From NCBI GenBank assembly GCA_003524845.1, contig DQGR01000046.1, positions 3,952-9,193 of the forward strand: a stretch of DNA of 5,242 nt. Direction: 5' to 3'. The position numbers and the translations under genes were made by a program. Of the stretch, positions 1 through 5,242 are shown piece by piece. Within the stretch, counting starts at the first letter, position 1; each line of letters opens with the position of its first letter. The stretch comes from Patescibacteria group bacterium. GTDB taxonomy: Bacteria > Patescibacteriota > Microgenomatia > UBA10105. The notes beneath the pieces are model-generated. The model searched no databases and was not told the origin of the DNA. It saw only the letters and a program-made list of their open reading frames with translations.

Positions 1-1170
1 GACGAACTAGTTGAACTGGATCAGCAACGAAAAGCTTTAATTCAAAAAGTAGAAGTACTTCGGAAAGAACGAAATGAATTAGGCCGCCAGAATTCTCCCA
101 CAACCCACGAGCGGGGTAAAGCAGTAAAAGCAGAACTGAAAAAACTTGAGCCGGAACTTGTAACTATTGAAGAAAAGTTAAGTCAGTTAATAAATCAAAT
201 CCCCAATATAGTGATGCCGGAAACTCCAACAGGAAAAAGTGAAGCGGATAATGTGGTAGTTAAAACTATTGGTAGCAAAACTGAGTTTGATTTTGAACCA
301 CTTGACCATGTAACTTTGGCAGAACAAAACGGCTGGTTGGATTTTGAACGGGGAGCCAAGGTGAGCGGCTCGCAGTTTTATTACACCAAAGGCGATCTGG
401 CACTGTTTGAGCTTGCGCTCATTCGGTATGCAACAGATTTTCTAACTAAAAAAGGTTTTACCTTAGTAAATACTCCGGATCTGGCGAAATCCCGTTATTA
501 TCTCGGTACCGGATATAATCCGCAGGGACCTGAGGCACAAATTTATACAGTGGAGGGGGAGGATTTAGGTCTTATCGCCACCGCTGAAGTGACCTTAGCC
601 GGACTCCATGCAGATGAAATTCTGGAATCAAAACAGTTGCCGCTAAAATACGTCGGCATTTCTCATGTTTTCCGCAAAGAAGCCGGAGCCTACGGCAAGT
701 ACTCGAAAGGGCTTTACCGCGTACACCAGTTTACCAAGGTTGAAATGTTTGTCTACTGTAAACCCGAAGATTCTGCAAAAATGCACCTCGAGTTACTCGG
801 ACTCGAAGAAGAATTATATCAGGGTTTAGAGCTGCCATTCCGGGTTTTGGAAATGTGTGCAGCAGATTTAGGTGCGCAAGCTGCCCGCAAGTTTGACCTG
901 GAAGCCTGGATGCCGGGACGCAAAGACTACGGCGAAGTGACCTCGACTTCAAATACGACTGATTATCAGGCCCGGCGTTTACAGATTAAATTCCGCAGTG
1001 CAAACGGGAAAACCCAGTTCGTACATACATTAAACGGAACTGCTATTACCTCATCTCGTGTTCCAATTGCCATAATGGAAAATTTTCAGCAAAAAGACCG
1101 CTCGGTGCGTGTGCCGGATAGTCTGGTGCCTTATTTTGGCAAACCGGTGATGGAAGCGCTCAGCCAATAA
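1..1170 (+). CDS. serS: Seryl-tRNA synthetase, 5'-truncated by the window edge
   Basis: This cytoplasmic class II synthetase charges tRNA-Ser with serine by way of seryl-adenylate. The frame is open from base 1 to the TAA at 1168-1170, giving 389 visible residues. SerRS is usually about 420-430 residues, so some 30-40 N-terminal residues lie off the left edge. The GTG at 211 is internal and is not the real start, because good SerRS sequence continues upstream of it. Visible residues 1-65 are the charged, heptad-like coiled-coil arm (LRKERNELG and following) that grips the long variable arm of tRNA-Ser. The catalytic core has the TAE serine-binding loop (visible 194-196), motif 2 with FRKEAG (224-229) and RVHQFTKVE, the STSN-TTDYQARR region, and motif 3 with HTLNG...SSR...MENFQ (from 342). 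Motif 3 reads NGTAITSSR, where well-studied SerRSs have about NGSGLAVGR. No T-box leader can be assessed because the 5' end is missing. The 3' end overlaps the convergent gene by 11 bp. Confidence 0.97.
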   Translation, partial: DELVELDQQRKALIQKVEVLRKERNELGRQNSPTTHERGKAVKAELKKLEPELVTIEEKLSQLINQIPNIVMPETPTGKSEADNVVVKTIGSKTEFDFEPLDHVTLAEQNGWLDFERGAKVSGSQFYYTKGDLALFELALIRYATDFLTKKGFTLVNTPDLAKSRYYLGTGYNPQGPEAQIYTVEGEDLGLIATAEVTLAGLHADEILESKQLPLKYVGISHVFRKEAGAYGKYSKGLYRVHQFTKVEMFVYCKPEDSAKMHLELLGLEEELYQGLELPFRVLEMCAADLGAQAARKFDLEAWMPGRKDYGEVTSTSNTTDYQARRLQIKFRSANGKTQFVHTLNGTAITSSRVPIAIMENFQQKDRSVRVPDSLVPYFGKPVMEALSQ

Positions 1171-1186
1171 TCGGCAGCAATTTTTT
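1158..1186 (+). terminator. Possible weak intrinsic terminator of serS
   Basis: GCT (1158-1160) and GCC (1163-1165), separated by a 2-nt CA bulge, can pair with GGC (1173-1175) and AGC (1176-1178) around a 7-nt loop. Two A's and six T's follow (1181-1186). The stem is only 6 bp, is bulged, and starts inside the serS coding end, so this is a weak candidate. It also lies inside the convergent gene's 3' coding end, so its sequence is partly fixed by two proteins. Confidence 0.3.
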
Positions 1187-2188
1187 ACCCTCAAAGTCGC
1201 GCAAGGTATTGAGAAGTAACCGTTTTAAAATTTCCCCAAATGAAACCCCATACAAATTAAGAATTGTGGCCATGGCACACTCAATTTCTTTGGGGCCAAA
1301 GGCCGGGTTGCTGTTGCAGTCAAGAAAGAAATACCGGCCAGAACTATCGAGCCGGACATCAAACTTACCGTAATCGGTCATTCTGGTAATATCAAAAGCG
1401 CGCTTCACGTATTCTTTAAGCAATGCATCCGAGTATTTGCGATACCGAAAGGTTTCCGCATCCTGTTTCAGCCACTGGCCTTCAAAAGTAGCCAGTACAT
1501 ATTTTTCATCTCGTAAGTGAAACACTTTTTCAGCTAAATAAACTTTTTTATTATAACCCTCAAGTAGGATGCCGATAATTTCGCGGCCAACAATAAACTC
1601 TTCGACCAATACAGGTTGATCGTAGATGGAAATTAAATACTTGAGCCGCATGCGTAACTGTTTTTCATTTTCAGTAACTGCGTCCTGAGAAATTTCCACA
1701 GATCCGTGTACTTCGTTCAGTTTTGCAATTAACGGAAACCGCAAGGTCGGGTCAAGTAAATCATGGGGTGTATTAAATAATTGATAGCGCGGAACCGGCA
1801 CACCGTTTTGTTCAAGTAGTTTTTTGACGACAAATTTATTATACGAAAGTGATTCGCCCAAAATGCCGGTACCGATGTAGGGAATTTCGAGTAGTTCAAG
1901 TAGCGCCGGAATGGTTGAGGCGAGGTATTCGTTACCTTTAATTGAACCTACCAAATTAAGGACTACCCCAGGCCGTTGCTCCTTAAGTTTTTCAGGCAGT
2001 GTTGCATTTCCGGGTAGCAGCACGACCTGGATGCCCATTTTTTTAAGATACCGGGCGATTATTGTCGCATCGCTTAACGAATCTTTCTCAGTAATGTACT
2101 GCGCTTCGGTGGGAAAAAACTCCCGCCGGACATCACTATAAATAACTCCGACAGTAGAAGGCAAAGTGCCATTCGTTTTTGGTGGCAT
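1160..2188 (-). CDS. D-alanine--D-alanine ligase-like ATP-grasp enzyme, substrate uncertain
   Basis: This 342-residue protein has the layout of the Ddl family, which is usually 300-370 residues. An N-terminal Rossmann-like domain (about 12-108, with VVLNLVGSIKGNE and a LLE-x-x-IPYIGTG stretch) is followed by an ATP-grasp domain. Visible ATP and Mg residues are K118 (SLSYNK), K156 (PLIAK), E196-E197 in VEEFIVGRE, D277, D290 and N292 in FLDCNSNP. Family enzymes join two amino-acid-like substrates through an acyl phosphate; D-Ala-D-Ala ligase does this for peptidoglycan. Several Ddl hallmarks are altered. The N-terminal GG-x-S-x-E-R-E-V-S motif is absent, K275 replaces the arginine two residues before the metal Asp, NPG becomes NPA (294-296), and the GSS-x-G loop becomes HGSVEI. 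I infer an active ligase of uncertain substrate; a divergent D-Ala-D-Ala ligase remains possible. The start is the ATG at 2188-2186, with no Shine-Dalgarno. It stops with TGA, 11 bp into serS, and has no obvious terminator of its own. Confidence 0.85.
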   Translation of the reverse strand: MPPKTNGTLPSTVGVIYSDVRREFFPTEAQYITEKDSLSDATIIARYLKKMGIQVVLLPGNATLPEKLKEQRPGVVLNLVGSIKGNEYLASTIPALLELLEIPYIGTGILGESLSYNKFVVKKLLEQNGVPVPRYQLFNTPHDLLDPTLRFPLIAKLNEVHGSVEISQDAVTENEKQLRMRLKYLISIYDQPVLVEEFIVGREIIGILLEGYNKKVYLAEKVFHLRDEKYVLATFEGQWLKQDAETFRYRKYSDALLKEYVKRAFDITRMTDYGKFDVRLDSSGRYFFLDCNSNPAFGPKEIECAMATILNLYGVSFGEILKRLLLNTLRDFEGKKLLPIIG

Positions 2189-2195
2189 GGATTTG

Positions 2196-2205
2196 TATAA
2201 TTATA
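2196..2205. promoter_or_regulatory. Palindromic bidirectional -10 element between divergent genes
   Basis: TATAATTATA is a perfect 10-bp palindrome and reads TATAAT on both strands (plus 2196-2201, minus 2205-2200). On the minus strand, 11 nt separate the hexamer from the ligase ATG, so a transcript starting about 7 nt downstream would be nearly leaderless. On the plus strand it would give a leader of about 25 nt without a Shine-Dalgarno for the SpeE-like gene. No convincing -35 lies at normal spacing in either direction. The element could also be an operator, or a chance result of AT-rich intergenic sequence. Confidence 0.45.
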
Positions 2206-2214
2206 TTTGAAACA

Positions 2215-2242
2215 ATACTATAGTTTTTCACTATGATGTCAA
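2215..2242 (-). promoter_or_regulatory. Alternative sigma70-type promoter for the ATP-grasp gene
   Basis: On the minus strand a perfect TTGACA (2242-2237) is followed, after a 16-bp spacer, by TAGTAT (2220-2215), which matches the -10 consensus at four of six positions. The -35 lies inside the first codons of the divergent SpeE-like gene. Initiation would fall near 2208 and leave a leader of about 20 nt without a Shine-Dalgarno. It competes with the TATAAT at 2205-2200 as the main promoter. Confidence 0.35.
2216..2221 (+). promoter_or_regulatory. Candidate -10 (TACTAT) for the SpeE-like gene
   Basis: TACTAT fits the TANNNT pattern and ends 11 nt before the ATG at 2233, a spacing expected for leaderless or nearly leaderless transcripts. 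A poor -35 (TTGTAT, 2193-2198) sits 17 bp upstream. The call rests mainly on position and on the same spacing at the two other starts in this window. Confidence 0.35.
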
Positions 2243-2898
2243 GCAGAAAGCAACGGCTACTTTCTTATCTGGTTCCACAACGAATTGCAACGTACGATTC
2301 CAGCTATAACGGCAAAATTGAGGTGATCCAGTCATTCGACAATTACTACTTAAGTGCCGGGGGACTGATGCAATCAGGGGCATTTTTAGAGCGGGTGTGG
2401 CGAGTAGGCTTACAGAAACTAAAACTCACTTCGCAGCCAGTTTCGAGTGCATTACTACTCGGATTAGCCGGAGGATCAATGGTGCAGGTTTTGACCAGGT
2501 TGCATCCGGAAGTTAACATCACCGCAGTTGATATTGATCCGGTAATTGTCCAGGCGGGTAAAGATTACTTGGGACTTATCGAGTCGGAGCATTTCCATAT
2601 TCAGATAGCTGACGCAGCCAAATTTGTGAACCAGGCGCTGGTTACTACCATCCGCTATGATTTAATTTTTGTCGACTTATACCGGGGACACAAAATCGCT
2701 GCCTTTATTGAATCCGAGCAATTTTTAAATTCACTTTATAAACTTTTATTTCCTGGAGGTATATTGATTTTTAACCGTCTGTATTTCCAAAAGTATAAAA
2801 GCGAAGCTGATAATTTTCTTGACAAAATATCCAGTTTTTTCCAAGATGTGAGAAAGGCCAGAAGTTATTCAAATTTACTCATTGCCATCAGAAAATAG
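2233..2898 (+). CDS. Stand-alone spermidine-synthase-like (class I SAM fold) protein
   Basis: This 221-residue soluble protein resembles the catalytic part of polyamine aminopropyltransferases (SpeE, usually about 280-310 residues). A short N-terminal strand region (25-50, YNGKIEVIQ...GGLMQSG) keeps the conserved Gln (Q47). It is followed by the nucleotide-binding motif GLAGGS (77-82), the acidic AVDIDP (98-103), a second Asp in IADAAKF (D127), the catalytic-position Asp in DLIFVDLY (D148) and a FPGG turn (173-176). In true SpeE, decarboxylated SAM donates an aminopropyl group to putrescine. Here the DE-x-x-YHE segment reads FLERVW and the DSSDP loop reads DLYRGH, so polyamine synthesis is doubtful and a methyltransferase or other role is possible. 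There is no signal peptide or membrane segment. An in-frame TAG at 2221 limits the start to the ATG at 2233 or the adjacent one at 2236; neither has a Shine-Dalgarno. The stop is TAG. The gene is divergent from the ATP-grasp gene and closed by a strong terminator. Confidence 0.85.
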   Translation: MMSSRKQRLLSYLVPQRIATYDSSYNGKIEVIQSFDNYYLSAGGLMQSGAFLERVWRVGLQKLKLTSQPVSSALLLGLAGGSMVQVLTRLHPEVNITAVDIDPVIVQAGKDYLGLIESEHFHIQIADAAKFVNQALVTTIRYDLIFVDLYRGHKIAAFIESEQFLNSLYKLLFPGGILIFNRLYFQKYKSEADNFLDKISSFFQDVRKARSYSNLLIAIRK

Positions 2899-2908
2899 TC
2901 TGCCCTGA

Positions 2909-2942
2909 CTCTGAACAAGTACAATCTGTTCAGGGTTTTTTT
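2909..2942 (+). terminator. Rho-independent terminator of the SpeE-like gene
   Basis: CTCTGAACA (2909-2917) pairs with TGTTCAGGG (2927-2935) in a 9-bp stem containing one T-G wobble, with a 9-nt loop, directly followed by seven T's (2936-2942). It begins 11 nt after the TAG stop and separates this gene from secA, so secA needs its own promoter. A shorter pairing of CCCTGA (2903-2908) with TCAGGG (2930-2935) is also possible. Confidence 0.88.
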
Positions 2943-2974
2943 ACTCATCCACGCTTTTGTTCAGTAGTTCAAAA

Positions 2975-2983
2975 TGGTACAAT
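2975..2983 (+). promoter_or_regulatory. Extended -10 promoter of secA
   Basis: TGGTACAAT is a TGn extended -10 with a hexamer (TACAAT, 2978-2983) matching consensus at five of six positions. The -35 region is weak (TTGTTC at 2957-2962, spacer 15 bp), as is common for extended -10 promoters. Nine bases separate the hexamer from the secA ATG, so initiation at the usual distance would fall near 2990 and give an almost leaderless message. That agrees with the absence of a Shine-Dalgarno before secA. Confidence 0.6.
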
Positions 2984-2992
2984 TAAAGCTCT

Positions 2993-5242
2993 ATGCTGGG
3001 ATTTTTATCACGATTTCTTGATTCAAACGAAAAGCAGTTGAGCACACTTAAACCGCTCATCGAAGCGATTAATGCCGAGGAAGCGGGTTTGCGCAAACTC
3101 AAACCAACTGAATTTCCGCGTAAAACCGCTGCGTTAAAAACACGACTATCTGAGGGAGAAACGCTTGATGATCTGTTGCCGACTGCATTTGCCTTAGTTC
3201 GCGAGGCAACCCGCCGGACCCTGAATCAACCGCATTTTGACGTGCAAATGCTTGCCGGCATTATCTTACATCAGGGAAAAGTGGCGGAACAGAAAACCGG
3301 TGAAGGAAAAACCCAGTCAGCAGCGCTGGCGCTCTATTTAAACTCTTTGACTGGCCGCGGGGTGCACCTGGTGACCGTCAATGATTATCTGGCCCGGGTG
3401 GGTGCCGGCTGGATGGGGCCAATTTATCATCTCTTAGGCGTACCAGTATCGGCAATGATTCACAATGAGTCATTCCTCTTTGACCCGGAATATTCCGATC
3501 CCAAAAGCGCTGACTGGCGCCTCACCCATTTGCGCCCGATCAGTCGCAAAGAAGCGTATCAGGCAGATATTACCTACGGTATTAACTCAGAATTTGGGTT
3601 TGATTATTTGCGTGACAATATGGTGTCTGACAGTTCCCAGATTGTGCAGCGTGAGTATCACTATGCGATTGTTGACGAAGTAGACTCGGTGCTTATCGAT
3701 GAAGCCCGGACGCCACACATAATTTCCGCTCCTGACAATGAACCTACCCAAAAATATTTCGAAATTGCCAAGCTGATTGAACGACTCAATCCTGACACTG
3801 ATTTTGTAATTGACGAAAAACTACGCACTGCTCACCTGACTGAAAACGGCATAGCCAAAGTAGAAAAAATTCTCGGAATTCCGAACCTCTATGAAAAAGA
3901 TTTTCAGACCGTACATCATATTGAAGCCGCACTGAAAGCACGCACGCTGTACCACCGCGAACGTGAATATATTGTGCGGGATAACCAGGTAATTATTGTC
4001 GATGAATTTACCGGAAGGCTTTTGGAAGGTCGCCGGTTTTCTGAAGGCTTGCATCAGGCAATTGAAGCCAAAGAAAATGTACCGATTCAGCAGGAATCAA
4101 AAACATTGGCTACCGTCTCACTCCAGAATTATTTTCGGATGTATGAGAAGCTTGCTGGTATGACCGGAACAGCCGCGACCGAAGCTGAGGAATTCCACAA
4201 AATTTATAACCTGGATGTGGTGATTATCCCAACTCATCGCCAGATGATTCGGAAAGACCACTCAGATGTCGTCTACAAAACAGTGCGCGCCAAGTATGCC
4301 GCAGTTGCCCAATCCATTGCCGAGGCGTATGAAAAAGGTCAACCGGTGCTCGTGGGTACCACTTCAATTGATAAAAATGAAATTATTTCAGATCTGCTCA
4401 AGCGCAAACGGATCCCGCATCAAGTACTTAACGCCAAAAATCATGTGAGCGAGGCCATGATTATTGCCGAAGCCGGTAAAAAAAGTGCAGTTACGGTAGC
4501 TACCAATATGGCTGGCCGGGGAGTAGATATTATTTTAGGTGGACATGCGCCGCAGAAGGAAACTAATCAGAGTGCAGCAGATTTTAAAAAACTAAGTAGT
4601 GAATGGCAAAAAAAGCATGACGAAGTCGTTTCACTTGGTGGTTTATACGTGATTGGTACTGAACGCCACGAATCACGCCGGATTGACAATCAACTGCGCG
4701 GCCGCTCAGGTCGTCAGGGAGATCCGGGTGCTTCCCGGTTTTTTGTTTCACTTGAAGATGACATCATGCGCCTCTTCGGCGGCGAACAAGTGGCCAACCT
4801 GATGAACTTTTTCAAACTGCCGGAAGACGTACCACTTGAGCACGGGATGGTGTCTAAGGCGATTGAGCAGGCGCAGGTCAAAGTCGAAGGATTCCACTTT
4901 GATTCACGCAAACACCTGGTTGAGTATGATGACGTCTTGAATAAACAGCGGGAGATTGTGTACAAACGCCGGCGCGCAGCGCTCGAAGGCGAAAACCTGC
5001 GGGAGAAAATTGTCCTGACTTTGCACAATCAGATTAAAACTCAGGTGGGCTTTTTTGCGCCGGAAAAAGGCGAGATTGAACGCGAAAAAATTATCCAGGA
5101 ATTTGTCACCATGATTCCGTTTGACCAAACATCACAAAAACAACTCATGAAGCAACTTGAACAGTTGTCGACAGCTCACAACATCGAGGAGTTCTTAACC
5201 ACATTAATTACCGATTCATATACCCAGCGGGAAAAACAGTTT
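2993..5242 (+). CDS. secA: Preprotein translocase ATPase SecA, 3'-truncated by the window edge
   Basis: SecA is the cytoplasmic and membrane-peripheral motor that pushes unfolded preproteins through SecYEG using ATP. The frame is open for 750 codons to the window end. Family members run about 840-900 residues or more, so the rest of the helical wing region and the C-terminal tail are missing. The start ATG at 2993 gives the standard MLGFLSRFLDSNEK opening. NBD1 has Walker A TGEGKT (102-107), VNDYLA, FGFDYLRDNM (201-210) and Walker B DEVD (228-231). The preprotein cross-linking domain lies at about 245-335. VDEFTGR (336-342), GMTGTA (389-394), NMAGRG (505-510) and QLRGRSGRQGD (567-577) complete the two helicase-like folds, and the helical scaffold follows (VSKAIEQAQ, YDDVLNKQR). 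Residues about 157-189 contain an insertion of roughly 20 residues relative to E. coli SecA. Departures from consensus include Q100 for M, I197 for T in ITYGTN, H242 for L, V485 for E, and V511 for T after NMAGRG. All catalytic motifs look intact. Confidence 0.97.
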   Translation, partial: MLGFLSRFLDSNEKQLSTLKPLIEAINAEEAGLRKLKPTEFPRKTAALKTRLSEGETLDDLLPTAFALVREATRRTLNQPHFDVQMLAGIILHQGKVAEQKTGEGKTQSAALALYLNSLTGRGVHLVTVNDYLARVGAGWMGPIYHLLGVPVSAMIHNESFLFDPEYSDPKSADWRLTHLRPISRKEAYQADITYGINSEFGFDYLRDNMVSDSSQIVQREYHYAIVDEVDSVLIDEARTPHIISAPDNEPTQKYFEIAKLIERLNPDTDFVIDEKLRTAHLTENGIAKVEKILGIPNLYEKDFQTVHHIEAALKARTLYHREREYIVRDNQVIIVDEFTGRLLEGRRFSEGLHQAIEAKENVPIQQESKTLATVSLQNYFRMYEKLAGMTGTAATEAEEFHKIYNLDVVIIPTHRQMIRKDHSDVVYKTVRAKYAAVAQSIAEAYEKGQPVLVGTTSIDKNEIISDLLKRKRIPHQVLNAKNHVSEAMIIAEAGKKSAVTVATNMAGRGVDIILGGHAPQKETNQSAADFKKLSSEWQKKHDEVVSLGGLYVIGTERHESRRIDNQLRGRSGRQGDPGASRFFVSLEDDIMRLFGGEQVANLMNFFKLPEDVPLEHGMVSKAIEQAQVKVEGFHFDSRKHLVEYDDVLNKQREIVYKRRRAALEGENLREKIVLTLHNQIKTQVGFFAPEKGEIEREKIIQEFVTMIPFDQTSQKQLMKQLEQLSTAHNIEEFLTTLITDSYTQREKQF

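Noticed and set aside
211..213. GTG (followed by ATG) as the start of serS
   Set aside because: The same frame is open to base 1 and encodes the SerRS coiled-coil arm, so the true start lies off the left edge.
731..952. Minus-strand open frame inside serS
   Set aside because: It lies wholly inside a well-conserved catalytic region on the other strand and resembles no family I recognise; it is a shadow frame.
1160..1162. TGA of the ATP-grasp gene read as a sense codon (recoded TGA)
   Set aside because: The protein is already of normal length for the family, reading on would run antisense into serS, and no TGA occurs inside the four genes.
1911..2141. Plus-strand open frame inside the ATP-grasp gene
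   Set aside because: It is antisense to the conserved N-terminal domain, with no promoter or recognisable motif.
2189..2232. Riboswitch or T-box leader in the divergent gap
   Set aside because: At 44 bp the gap is too short, and no structured element or conserved box is visible.
3465..5128. Several short open frames on both strands within 3465-5128
   Set aside because: All lie inside the continuous secA frame, whose motifs are in register throughout; none shows a family signature or its own start signals.
1..5242. Mobile element, CRISPR array, tRNA or defence system
   Set aside because: No regular repeats, terminal inverted repeats, transposase-like sequence or tRNA cloverleaf were seen, and all coding space is taken by four recognisable families.

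Overview
The window looks like chromosomal DNA of a bacterium, most likely from the Candidate Phyla Radiation (Patescibacteria). Three things suggest this. The SecA carries a roughly 20-residue insertion before its ADITYG motif, ending in an HLRP-x-SRKEAY stretch, a form I associate with that group. None of the three visible gene starts has a Shine-Dalgarno sequence. All four proteins are divergent for their families, and coding is compact. This placement is an inference from remembered family sequences, not a database result. TGA, TAA and TAG all act as stops, which argues against the lineages that recode TGA.

Layout. (1) Positions 1-1170, plus strand: the 3' nine-tenths or so of serS (seryl-tRNA synthetase), entering from the left edge. 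(2) Positions 1160-2188, minus strand: a D-Ala-D-Ala-ligase-like ATP-grasp enzyme that converges on serS and overlaps its end by 11 bp. (3) Positions 2189-2232: a 44-bp divergent promoter region containing a perfect 10-bp palindrome that reads TATAAT on both strands. (4) Positions 2233-2898, plus strand: a short stand-alone spermidine-synthase-like (class I SAM fold) protein, followed by a strong intrinsic terminator at 2909-2942. (5) Positions 2993-5242, plus strand: secA, open at the right edge, preceded by an extended -10 promoter very close to the start codon. No stretch over 300 bases lacks a gene. I see no tRNA, rRNA, CRISPR array, insertion sequence or other mobile element.

How the genes work together. 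serS (translation) and secA (protein export) are housekeeping genes with no direct functional link. The ATP-grasp enzyme and the SpeE-like protein are divergently transcribed from a shared short region and may be co-regulated, but no common pathway can be read from the sequence. The most interesting points are the leaderless-transcript architecture shared by all three visible starts, the symmetric -10 element between the divergent pair, and an ATP-grasp enzyme that keeps its ATP and metal residues but has lost several residues typical of true D-Ala-D-Ala ligases. I found no clear evidence of a wholly new multi-gene system.
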